Under the pieces are notes generated by a model. The model did not search any database, was not told the origin of the DNA, and was given only the letters and a program-made list of their open reading frames with translations. This document shows, piece after piece, positions 12,305 to 22,746 of a DNA stretch of 64,000 bases. Position numbers and translations under genes: made by a program. Position 1 is the first letter of the stretch. The number at the start of each line of letters is the position of its first letter. The DNA comes from Polytrichum commune. Lineage: Eukaryota; Streptophyta; Polytrichopsida; Polytrichales; Polytrichaceae. The stretch lies in the NCBI GenBank assembly GCA_950295325.1, contig OX485809.1, forward strand, positions 17,112,001-17,176,000, read 5' to 3'.

Positions 12305-14570
12305 CAGATGAAACGGCGGACATTAAGTTCGCCCCTACGAACTATGGGGGTGTCAGATCCGGGCGGGGGCAGCCTCCAGGGGAATTTTTGAACCCGACCG
12401 AAAACTGCTGCCCGCCCCGCCCAACTTCGAAAAAAATGTTGCCCTAGCATTCTTGAAGGCCGCTTGACTACAAATCCCATATTGAGTGCACTTCGCCTTC
12501 AAGGTCTAAAATCCAATATATATGTGCACTTCCAATTAGTAAACAAGCAATTCATTGGGATTTCATTCCGGAAATGAAACCATCAATGAAGCACGTAATT
12601 AACTTGGAGGTCAAATAAAATTACAAAATCCTCATTAACATTGAGGTTATAATTTTATGACTTACCATTTGAAATTGTCTTTTGTCATTCTAAAATGACA
12701 CTTAAATTTAGTGTGCTGATTTAGTATGTATATTTTATAATATTTTAGTAACGCTGCCTACTTTCACAAGTATTCATACACATGTAATTAATTAATCTAA
12801 CTACTGGAATTAATTAATTAATTAATTTAATTACTGAAATGAATGACTGGAATGAATTAATTACTGGAATGAATTGGTTCATTTAATTATTGGAATTAAT
12901 TAGATTTAATTCCAGTAATTAAAATTTATAATTAATTAGTCTTACTTAATTTGGTAAGCATGCTTTTCTGATTTATTTGGGCTTAACTAGGATTAATCCA
13001 AATTAATTAGACTTAATGACATTAAATCACACTTAATTGGTTTGAATGTGTATGAATACTTGTGAAAGTAGGCGGTGTTACTAAAATATTATAAAGTATA
13101 CATACTAAATCAGCACACTAAATTTAAGTGTCATTTTAGAATGACAAAAGACAATTTCAAATGGTAAGTCGTAAAAATTATAACCTCAATGTTAATGAGG
13201 ATTTTGTAATTTTATTTGACCTCCAAGTTAATTACGTGCTTCATTGATGGTTTCATTTCCGGAATGAAATCCCAATGAATTGCTTATTTACTAATTGGAA
13301 GTGCACATATATATTGGATTTTAGACCTTGAAGGTGAAGTGCACTCAATATGGGATTTGTAGTCAAGCGGCCTTCAAGAATGCAAGGGCAATATTTTTTT
13401 CGAAGTTGGGCGGGGCGGGCAGTAGTTTTCGGTCGGGTTCAGAAATTTTCCTGGAGGCTACCCCCGCCCGGATTTGACACCCCTGAAAGTTCGTATGGAG
13501 GAACTTAATGTCCGCCAGATGAAACTCGTAAGCATCTAAGCTTACAATATACGTCATAGAAGCTAATGCCATTATTGTTTCTAAAATTACCATCAAATGA
13601 TCGGTAAGATGGAAGTCCACTTGTTGTTGGTTTTTTTTGCTACCAACATTAACAAATCTCCATGTTTGATGGATAATCTATCAAGTCAATGGGATCCCTA
13701 TACTCCACCCAACAATTACCAAAATTTCTACACATTCTATAAACCCTCCCAACAAACCAAACCTTGAGCATTGCTAAATTCTTTGGTCTGCCACAAACCA
13801 AGATTTTAAGTATATTTGGAATTTGCGTTATTCTAAGACAATTCCAATTGATGGCATGGCCTAAACGACACCGGAAATTAGGCACATATGGTGCTCTGCG
13901 GTTGTATGTATATGGTTTGTTGTGGCTCTATGATGTTCAATGTTTTCTTTGTGAACATTGAAAACCGTACTTGAATGATGCAAGATTACTATAATTTTCT
14001 ACAAATAGGCATCATGATTCCATAAGTATATTTATTATAATCTTATCTTTATGAAAGGTATTACTGAAGTCATCTAAGATATATGGGAAGTTACTAGCAC
14101 ATACATCATCACTAGCATTCAGTTTACTTAATTCTAGGTCGGAAATATTCAGAACTCTTGCTAATTTTGCTTTAGCACTAGTAGCTCTCTAAAACAAATG
14201 TGGCGAAAGGGAAAAAATTATATTTCAATGAATATTTGCAAGACTCAAAATCTTCACTTTATCTAATTACCACTCTTTTGAAGCTTATTTCTTGTGCTCA
14301 TTTTTCCTAAATTAGAAGGCATATATCCATCAAACATATGTGTGACTATAACCAACACCGCCCTGAAGCATGTATTTTTTCTCATTTAAAGCTCTTTACA
14401 TGAGAACTGTTGCATTTGATTTCACTCACATATTTAGAAACACATAACTTTTCACTCTAAATGCATTGTGACTTCTAAAACGACTTTTTTGGAGGTAGAA
14501 TTTTCCTCTTGTAGAGACTGCCATAATACATATTTAGCCTCCGCTAATGTAATCTTGCACTTCAAGTATT
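12250..14570 (-). pseudogene. Possible degraded minus-strand gene interrupted by the MULE-like element
   Basis: I do not recognise the family. Several minus-strand open stretches look coding-like: 14570-14452 (ends in a stop; contains KYVLWQSLQEEN), 14191-14012 preceded by a good acceptor CATTTGTTTTAG (contains AKAKLARVLNISDLELSKLN) and about 13660-13517. Removing the element and one copy of its 9-bp duplication lets the last frame run on through DAYEFHLGDEKVF to a stop near 12250. The pieces are short and no start is apparent. They may be exons of a decayed gene or chance frames. Confidence 0.22.
12315..13516. mobile_element. Mutator-type (MULE-like) non-autonomous element with ~475-bp TIRs
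   Basis: Left arm 12315-12790 and right arm about 13040-13516 are near-perfect reverse complements. The ends are GGCGGACATTAAGTTC and its complement. AGATGAAAC occurs directly outside both ends (12306-12314 and 13517-13525), a nine-base target-site duplication as expected for Mutator elements. The arms contain a GC-rich terminal part (GGGCGGGGCGGGCAG-like) and an inner AT-rich part. The ~250-bp centre is a low-complexity AATTAATT mixture with no transposase. It could only move with a transposase supplied from elsewhere. The TIR length, the 9-bp duplication and the lack of coding sequence support the class; the superfamily is an inference. Confidence 0.85.
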
Positions 14571-14929
14571 CTTTTTGAGCTCCGCATCAAATTAAATCTC
14601 CTCCATATCTTATAAAGAGGATTGAATTTCTAAAGAGGATTTCCTAATTTCTAGGCATATTCTTATAAGGTTCCTGAAATAAGCCTATTTATACATTGAT
14701 TCTCACTTCGCTATATGAGTTTCAAAACAAAATTGTCATTATATCCTACAACTTATTTCTTTGAACATTATAAGCACCTTGCCTAGACTTTCAAAAGGTA
14801 GACTGTATTGGATATCTAGCAACTGCGCCCCGGGTTAGATCACATTTGCCCAGGGTTGGGCCCCACCCTGGGCATGCCTCCTTCACTGTCCGGATGAAGC
14901 ACATGTTTCTTGTCCACTCCGCACGACTT

Positions 14930-15195
14930 TGAAAAATAAAATTGCCTTTGCATTCTTGAAGGCCGCTTGTCCATATAACCTATATTGAGTGCATTTCATC
15001 TACGAGATCCAAAATCATATATATATATATATATATATGTTCACTTTCATTGAGTAAATAAGCAATTGACTGGGATTTCCTTTTCGAAGTGAAACCGTCA
15101 ATAAAGCATGTGATTACCTTGAAAGTCAACAATATTACAAACCCTCATTAGCATTGACTTACCATTAAAAGGGTCTTTGTCATTCTAAACAAGTG
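14930..15195 (+). repeat. Diverged solo copy of the MULE-like arm
   Basis: This matches the left arm of the 12.3-kb element in the same order: GCATTCTTGAAGGCCGCTTG, TATTGAGTGCA, an expanded (AT)n where the arm has ATATATAT, AATAAGCAATT, a TGGGATTTC block, GTCAATAAAGCA.GT and CTCATTA.CATTGA. No second arm was found, so it is probably a remnant. The (AT)n run at about 15018-15040 is a microsatellite inside it. Confidence 0.65.
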
Positions 15196-15699
15196 TAATT
15201 AAGCACATCATTCCTCATATCTAAATTAAACCATGATTAGTTTCAGTAAGCATAACATTATTCAGATCCATGATAGTGTTCTATGGGACCGACAATATTC
15301 CACAAGATATTCCTAGATATTCCCCCAAGATTCATCCCCTAAGCATCTAAGCCACTCAGACTAGGCATCTCCAAGCACAAAATAGCATATGAGAGCGACT
15401 ACATAATTTTAATTTTAGCTAATCATGTCAAAGTGACCCTATCTAAAATCAACTTATTCTTCAAATGCATTATTTAGATAAGTTCGACACTTTGATGTTA
15501 TTTAATGCATTCTAAGATCTCTCATTGGTTGAAAAATGTTATAACCATCCAAGTTCACTTCATAGTAGAATGTGAAGGCCTAAAGTCCCAAAAGAAATTA
15601 TCATGGATGAAAAATCTACATGCAAGATTCTTACATGGCAAACCATGTAAGTTAAACAATTGGTACGGCCTTTGGATGAGATTTTGAGGGTCCTCACAA

Positions 15700-16770
15700 T
15701 CAACACACGGTCACGGCTCTTGGCTTGTGTGTGAAGTGGCCCTAGGTTTACACTAGGGTTTAGGTGCGTAAAACTTGGGGTACACTTGGGGTCCAAAGCA
15801 CTCCTTCATTGACCTTACTTTTGGACTCATGATTAAACCCAAATTTGAAGTTTGGTGATTCAAAATAGTCGTGAGGGTGGGTTTTCATTATGGTCCGGGT
15901 CCAAGAAACTTGGGGTTTAAAACACTCTTTCCAAAACTTGGAACCCACTTTTGTCCAATCAAGTTTGGTTTCTCAAAGTGGGAGCCAGTTTTTCTTGAGT
16001 GAAGATTGCTGAGATTTGGTAGAAAAATTGATGCCACAATAGCGCCAATTCACTTTTTCATGCTTTGGATTCACACCTTAATGTAAACTCCTTTGGTCCA
16101 AAACAAGTTTGCTCTCAACCATTAGGTTCGCTCAATTTTGGAGTTTCTTTGACCTTGGATCCTAATTAGTGGGTTAACATTATGGTCCGGGTCCCAAAAA
16201 ACCCTTAATAAACTTAATTATTGGACTCAAGATTAAACCCAAGCTTAAAGATTGGTTTTTCAGAGGTCCAAGAGTTATATTTTCTTGGGTAAGAATTGCT
16301 GAGATTTGGCGGAAAAGTGATGCTACATCAGCACCACCTCCCATTTTCATGCTTTAGAATAACACCTTAATGTAAACTCCTTTCGTCGAAAACTTAACTC
16401 TCAACCAATAGGTTTGTTTGATTTTGGGTTTCTTTTTATCTTGGACCTTAATCAATGGGTCTACATTAGGGTCCAGGTCTAGAAAACTTGGGGACCAAAA
16501 CATCCTTCAATGAACTTAATCATTGGACTCAATACTAGACCCAAGCTTGAAGATTGATTTTTCAAAGGTCCAAGAATTACAACTACTTGAGTGAGGACCA
16601 TCGAGATTTGACAAGAATGTGATGCCACATTAGCGCCATGCTGTCGCTTTGTTTATCATACCATGGATTTGAACCCGAACGGAAATTCCTTTGGTCCAAA
16701 ATTTGGCTCTTGACCACTGAGATTGCTCAATTTCAGAGTTTCTTTGGTCTTGGACCCTAGTGTAAAATCA
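15700..16770 (+). repeat. Three tandem ~290-bp repeats
   Basis: Direct copies are centred near 15.9, 16.2 and 16.5 kb. Each holds 'GGTCC.GGTC..', 'TTGGACTCA.GATTAAACCCAA', 'GAGTGA.GATTGCTGAGATTTGG', 'GATGCCACAT.AGCGCC', 'CCTTAATGTAAACTCCTTTGGTCC' and 'TTTCTTTGACCTTGGA' in that order. A fourth copy in reverse orientation lies in the chlorophyllase intron. There is no coding capacity. Confidence 0.8.
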
Positions 16771-16773
16771 CCC

Positions 16774-17360
16774 TTAGCCTTGATTGGCCTTTTCCAAAGA
16801 GATGAGATTTTTAGAGCTGCCATTCTGACACGATCGGCGGCCACGTGCTGGCAGCTTGCAAATTGCAATATCCATGGCCAATTCCAATTTCTTTGGATCC
16901 ATGGTGAAATGACTTTCTGGCATCCGCAGTAGTAACATTACATTCACACCGTGGGCACTGGGCTGACTTACTTTGTTCCCAAATCCTTGAAAGTGTTGCG
17001 CTAAAGAAGCCATCATCACTGCGGGATCCACAAAAGTCTTTTTGTCTTTTGAGGTGGTCGCTGCAGAGAAAGCGGTGCCCATTCCATTATCAGGAGGTCG
17101 GTGGCTGCAACCCTAAGGATTCGCCCAAATGCCAGTGTAATTGGGTGCCAAATTGGGTCACCAATTTGTATTTCGGAGATCCCGAGTGCAGGCAGTGGTT
17201 CAGTGAGGAGGAAGGTTGGAATTGATGTAAGTTACAAAGTTATGTCATTGTTTTCCTCATCTTCCAAGGAATGTCATAGTGGGTGTGGATTGCGAGGTTC
17301 TTGATGCTCAAGCTCCGGTGTTTGCAAAGACTTTGAGGTTTGGGGTTTAGAAGGCTTGTC
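16774..17360. other. Unassigned stretch with a possible minus-strand exon
   Basis: On the minus strand a frame begins at ATG 17082 and runs past a strong donor sequence (AACAAAGTAAGTC, near 16970-16980). The peptide contains FVDPAVMMASLAQHFQGFG. I do not recognise it and see no partner exon, so it stays a guess. Confidence 0.2.
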
Positions 17361-17365
17361 AGGGC

Positions 17366-18010
17366 CACAGATGCACGTTGGTTGGCATGTGAGTAATGTT
17401 GCACAAATGCTGCGAGAGAGTACAGGATAAGTGTCAGCTGTGGATGTGTCGGCACCTTCAGCCCAAGTGTTTGTAACTGGATGTACGAATTTCGCGTCTG
17501 CTTTGTGGTAGATTGTTTGTGTCGGGGTAGTGAAGAGCAGATCCTCGAATTCTTTGGGTTTCTGAGTTCCTTGAGTTTTGAAGTTGGTTGGCATGCATGC
17601 TGTCGGTAGTGTTGCACAATTGCTGCGAGAGTGCACGTGTTATAAAAGTGTCAGCTATGGATGTGTCAGCAACTTAGCCCAGTGTTCATAACTGGGTGTA
17701 TGAATTTCGTGTCTGCTTGTGGTAGACTTGTCGGGGTTGTGAAGAGCAGATCCTCGAATTCCATGAGTTTCTCAGTTGCTCAGTTCCTTGAGTTATTCGA
17801 GGTTGGTTGGCATGCATCCCGTGGGTATTGGTGCACAATTGCTGCGAGAAAGTACAGGTTAAGAGTGTCAGCTATGGTTGGGTCAGCAACATAGCCAAGT
17901 GTTTGGAGGTTGGTTGGCATGCATCCTGTTGGTAATGTTGCACAATGGTTGCGAGAGAGCACAGGTTAGGTGTCAGTTATGGATGTGTTAGCAAGCAATT
18001 TCGTGTCTGC
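17366..18010 (+). repeat. Tandem array of four ~110-220-bp repeats
   Basis: Copies start with TTGGTTGGCATG near 17375, 17585, 17802 and 17909. Each goes on through GTTGCACAA..GCTGCGAGAG, GTGTCAGCTATGGATGTGTCAGCAAC and, in the longer copies, AATTTCGTGTCTGCTTTGTGGTAGA and AAGAGCAGATCCTCGAATTC. The short open frames across it are by-products of the repeats. Confidence 0.75.
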
Positions 18011-18778
18011 TTTGTGGTAGACGAATTGTTGTCAGGGGGTGTGAGGAGAAGATGCTCCACAACTTCCTTGTATACCTGGGTTTCTGGGTGTTGAATCACT
18101 TGGGTTGTGTGCTCTCGGATATTGGGTGAAAGAGGTTTGGCTGTGGATTGATGTGCAAAGTTTTTGCAAACTGAGGAATTCAAGTAACGATGGACATCCG
18201 TTCTTGTTTTCCTGCCATGGCCGCATTGATGACAAGAAGAATGTGGGACTGTTGATTACAGGACTGAGCCATCAATTGCTGTGACCAAGGATTGATGGGC
18301 AAATTTTCGATGTAGAAGGGGCAGCGTCAAAGGAAAATCTGCTGACATTTCGAAATCTTCCAGCTACCTCCAAGTAAGCAACCATTGTGAACAAATGGTG
18401 CATGTAACGTCACGTTATAGCTCAATAGGAAAACCCACAAGCACATTATTCTTATTTGTATCGTACGGGGTGGAAGGCATTCGTCTACAGTATGTCGTTA
18501 TTCTTGTGGCAGAATCCGCCGAACCATAGGAGAATGTGTAAGTACGTAGGCAAAGAAATATTAGAGGACAGGGATGATGTGGATGGAAACCTACATTGAT
18601 AAGTCTTGACGAAGAATTTGCAGGTTATTTTTGTCCGGTGAATTTTCAGGGCTTTTACATCACGTGTGCATATAGTTTTTCCCTGCCTTTTCATTCGAAG
18701 AAGAAATACTCATTAACCTTGCCGCAGTGCATATTCAAACGTTCACCCTTAGCTCTCATCAAATATTAGGTTTCTGCA
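18010..18778. other. Intergenic stretch, no gene recognised
   Basis: Apart from the tail of the preceding array, I see no domain-bearing frame or RNA here. Confidence 0.4.
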
Positions 18779-19180
18779 GGGTGGCTTAAATCCAAGGCCT
18801 TAACCCGGATATCATGAACCTCCGAGGTTAAGCAGCTTACGGTGGTCGGAATGGAATAGCACTCGGATGGGTGACCGCGATAAATCAAGTGCACCCACCC
18901 ACGCATGTTCCACCCAATCATAGAGGGGGTATCCGGTGAACCAGATATTTTCAACCAACCATTCGGGAAACCTAGGGCAGGGCGGAGATAGGTGGGGGAA
19001 ATAGGTGCCGGCCAGCTTGTGTTCAAGGAGTTCACCTTCGAAAGGAGGCAGTAGTTGTCAGTAGTTGTTAATTCTTGTATTACTCGTTTCAGGATTACAT
19101 ATAGACTTAGACCAAGTCGAAAATGAAGCAACACCACAATTCACGCCGGTGGCAACATGGAGTCGTCTTTCTTTCTTTTT
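18779..19180 (+). mobile_element. 5S-rRNA-derived dispersed repeat (copy A)
   Basis: Bases 18779-18900 align over their whole length with plant 5S rRNA. The clearest blocks are CCCGGATATCAT, GAACCTCCGAGGTTAAGC (box A region) and AATAGCACTCGGATGGGTGACC (box C region). Enough changes are present that it is not a functional 5S gene. The following 280 bases recur at 60.24-60.49 kb, sharing TATCCGG.TGAACC.GATA, TTTCAACCAACCA and GCCGGTGG.AACAT.GGAGTCGTCT. A 5S head fused to a conserved tail fits a 5S-derived SINE. A Cassandra-like TRIM, whose LTRs carry 5S sequence, is the alternative. Confidence 0.65.
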
Positions 19181-19508
19181 AGGTCTCTGCCGCGGTCATC
19201 AACTCTGTCTCACCAATTCACTTTCAGCAGCCTTGGTTAAGTTCCAGTACTCTTTTAGTAATGTGCTACTTTCTGAGGAGATTGGAAGAGAGCTCTTATC
19301 CAGAGGAATGGTGGATGCAAAAACCTCAACTTTCAACTTTTGTGAGAATTTTATTTTATTTTATTAGGGTAGAATCTGCAGATAACTTCGTGGCACTGAG
19401 AGGTGTTGATGATGCACCTGAAATTAGATTGGGGAGGTACAGTAACATAGTGAAGCTCAAGTGACAAAATAAGACTTGGACATAATTTCTTTTGTTTTCG
19501 TGACTGTA

Positions 19509-19537
19509 GTGTTGTTGTTGTTGTTGTTGTTGTTGTC
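19509..19537. repeat. (GTT)n microsatellite just upstream of the chlorophyllase start
   Basis: About nine GTT triplets end ten bases before the ATG at 19547, so they are probably in the 5' leader. Confidence 0.85.
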
Positions 19538-19546
19538 TGGGTGTAG

Positions 19547-22500
19547 ATGGCTCATGCAGGAAAAACAGAAGAGAACTCACCAAAGTTTGCTCATGGAGGC
19601 ATATATGAAGACGGACCGTATAAAGTGGAGATTGTGAATGTTGATCATTTAAGTGAGTCATCAACATGTTGCGCAAAGGGGCGAGTAGCAGCGGCAGTCA
19701 CTTCTACAAACTTCCCACCAAAGCCGCTGATAGTAGCGATACCAAAAGATGAGGGAGATTATCCAGTGGTGCAATTTCATCATGGCTTCACCTTGCAGAA
19801 CATGTTCTATAGCCAACTCATTTCTCATGTTGCATCCTACGGCTTCATAGTTGTTGCTCCTCAGGTGAGTGCATCATATGCAATACCCTGCATTCTCTTA
19901 TCTCTATTGCCTCTGGATTGCAAAGTGTAATAAGGTAGGCATGTGCAAAACCAAGACTATGTACCACTATCATTTATCAAAAGCCCCTTATTGTGTGACT
20001 GGTACATGGTGTTGGTTTTGGGTAAGGAGGGTTTATACTAGGGTCCAAGACCAAAGAAACTCCAAAATCGAGTGATCCTATAAGTCAAGCGCAAACTTTT
20101 GGACCCAAGGGGTTTACACTAGGGTTTTGGTCCAAGGTATGATAAAATGAAGTGGCGCTAATGTGCCATGACTGTCCCGCCAAATCTTGTCGGCCCCCAC
20201 TCAAGAATACACTCCTAGTTTGAGAAACCAATCTTCAAGCTTGGGTCCTATCTTGAGTCCCAAAGTAAGGTTCAGTAATGGATGTTCCGGACCCCAAGTT
20301 TCTTGCATCTGGGTCCTAAATGTAAACCCATCCTTAGTAGCAGCCTTACCAGCAGTTGGCCTGGAAGTCATTCCACCTCTGCTAGTAAAGAACTAGGATT
20401 TCAGGAGTTTGGAGTAGTATGACCAGATTCTTTATCTAGACAAAATGTGACCTCACTGCTCATTGCTCTGGTGCAAGTTTCAAGGTTGAGTTAAGTATGT
20501 TGGCACATCAGAGTTATCCTTAAAGAAACCTTGTGTTTTAATCGAATCTAACTGGGGTTTTGGGGGGTGAGGATGAGATTATCCGGAAAGTAAAGGCACT
20601 TTAGGGATTTGCATATGTAATTTGTGCAGCCTAAATCATGGACTTCCTTTTAGACTCCAAATAATAAAAGGGTGCTGTTAGTTCATCCTAATGGAGGAGA
20701 GTATGATGTCTATTCTGGGGATGCAAGCTCAAATTTGAGCCCAAACTCATGAATCATGTCTTCTTGAACCAAAACCTAATCTTCCTTGAATTTTTTTAAA
20801 TAGTGGTACTAAACACGGGACTATGAAGAAGATTTTCCCACATTTCTTGGTTTCAACCCTCCCTTCTACCAATTTATGGAAAACTTTATTGTCATGTGCA
20901 CTTCCCAGGACTCTGCCTGAGCTTGTGCTGCATAATCAATATCATGAAAGCTAGGCCAAGGGCACACATTCGTTTGTTGAGCAGCTTTCGCTGTTTAAAA
21001 CTTGCATAACTATTAGGTTGGTAATATTGGAGTTTTAATTTATTATATGCTGATACTTTTTTGTCTGGTATCAAAAGTTCTGGAGATGTTTGTAAGGATC
21101 TCCAGTCAACCCTTTACTTCCCAAGCCTATGAAAAGATGGTTTTGAGTCCATTTCACTCAATGTTGGTTGTGGAATTTTCATGGACAAGTTTTGAGGTTA
21201 AATGGGATTTATTCATAGGACCTTGAAAGGGAGATGAGCTATTTCAAGGGAAAAAATGGGCTTGAATAACCCTTTGCATTATTAGATTGTAACAAATGAA
21301 GGAACGGATGCACAGAAAATGTCCTATTTTATCCCCTCAAAAAGACCTTTGACAATCAAATTCACCTAGAAATGGAGCAAAATGCTTGTGTGATCCACTA
21401 GATGGGAACAACTCGTTAATTGGGCACATGCACAAATTCTCATGCCAAAATGTGCAAACTACGATAGGTTAGCCACCTTGCATCTTGAGTTTGTAAATTG
21501 TCACATATTTCTAACCACATATATGCAAAGAATTCTCTAAAAGTTAGAGTGTCCAAGTGTTAGATTAAACAGATGATGTGAGCACAAAGGCCTTTTTTAC
21601 ATGAACTCCAAAAATTATTTCACTTATACCAAAGTAAACATCATTGATATTCATCCAAAGTATGCATTGGAGTGGTAATCATTGATTGGAGTCAACACCC
21701 TCACATGAGCTCCCAACACGTGACCACTTCCCATTGTGACATTTTTTTCCCACATTCTAATCATCACTAAGTTGCAAGGCTCATGTGTCCATAGGTAGAT
21801 CTTCATGTTGGCTTCATGTTTAGAGTAGGGAAGAACTCATTTATCATCCCAAAATGGGTTGCTTGGGAGGTTGAGGGGTTAAGAAGGTTTTTGCACTGTG
21901 TAGGAATTAACTTGGACATCCATTGGGAATTAGCAAACCCATTAAGCAACTCAATTTGTTTCTCTTGTTGCCTAAGGTTTGGATCTGGTTGTGGGGTTTC
22001 AGATGTACACAGTGTCTGGTTCAGATGCAACAACTGAGATTGAGGATGCGGTAGCAATTCTGAACTGGATGCCAACTGGGTTGGTGGCAGCAATGCCTGA
22101 GGCGTTGGCGAAGCATCGACCTAATTTTGAGAAAGTGGTACTCGCGGGGCACAGTCGAGGTGGTAAAGTTGTGTTTGGACTTGCATTAGGGGTCCGCAAC
22201 AGTATCCTTCAATACTCAGCTGTTGTGGGGTTGGATCCTGTAGACGGAACTGCCAAAGGGTCTCAAACAAACCCTCCCATTTTGAGGTTCTCAAAAAACT
22301 CGTTGAACCTCGGCGTTCCAACTCTTATTGTGGGAACAGGGTTGGGGCCAGTGAGGAAGAATTTCTTATTCCCACCTTGTGCTCCGGATGGTGTCAGCCA
22401 TGACGCGTTTTACTATGACAGCTCAGCACCCGCCTTTCACTTCGTTGCATCGAACCATGGCCACATGGACTTTCTGAACGATGACTGCAGTGGAGCCACA

Positions 22501-22746
22501 GGAAAGCTTTCCTACTGTGTGTGTAAAAATGGACCCGCACGAAAACCCATGCGCAGATTTGCAGGTGGCATTTTGGTCGCATTCCTGCAGGCTGCCCTTT
22601 TTAACAACACGGGTTCCCTAGATGCTGCTCTTGCTCACCCTGAACTAGCTCCTGTTCCTCTGGACCCTCCTGAGTGTAAAGGCAAGTTTCTTGACAAGCT
22701 TACCTCTACTAAAAACTCAAGAGAGGCTGAGGTTTGTAGAGTATAG
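19547..22746 (+). CDS. CLH: Chlorophyllase (chlorophyll chlorophyllidohydrolase), 2 exons, 353 aa
   Basis: Chlorophyllase hydrolyses the phytol ester of chlorophyll to give chlorophyllide and phytol. Exons: 19547-19864 (106 codons) and 22003-22746, joined in phase 0. The donor is CAG/GTGAGT and the acceptor TTTCAG. The alpha/beta-hydrolase fold is clear. HHGF near residue 78 is the oxyanion region, GHSRGG carries the catalytic Ser157, GLDPVDG holds the catalytic Asp (probably 187), and NHGHMDF holds the catalytic His (258 or 260). These motifs and the length of about 320-350 residues are those of plant chlorophyllases. I see no obvious plastid transit peptide; the N terminus is hydrophilic and acidic. 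The 2138-base intron contains an inverted copy of the 15.7-16.8-kb repeat. The first in-frame ATG after the (GTT)n leader was chosen as start. Confidence 0.95.
20030..20335 (-). repeat. Inverted copy of the 15.7-16.8-kb repeat in the CLH intron
   Basis: The segment reads as the reverse complement of the three tandem units upstream: TACTAGGGTCCAAGACCAAAG, GTGGCGCTAATGTG, CGCCAAATCTTG and CAATCTTCAAGCTTGGGTCC occur in the expected reverse order. It lies wholly within the chlorophyllase intron. Confidence 0.75.

Noticed and set aside
18779-18900. Functional 5S rRNA gene
   Set aside because: Too many substitutions in conserved positions, no T-run terminator at the expected place, and it is a single copy joined to a repeat tail.
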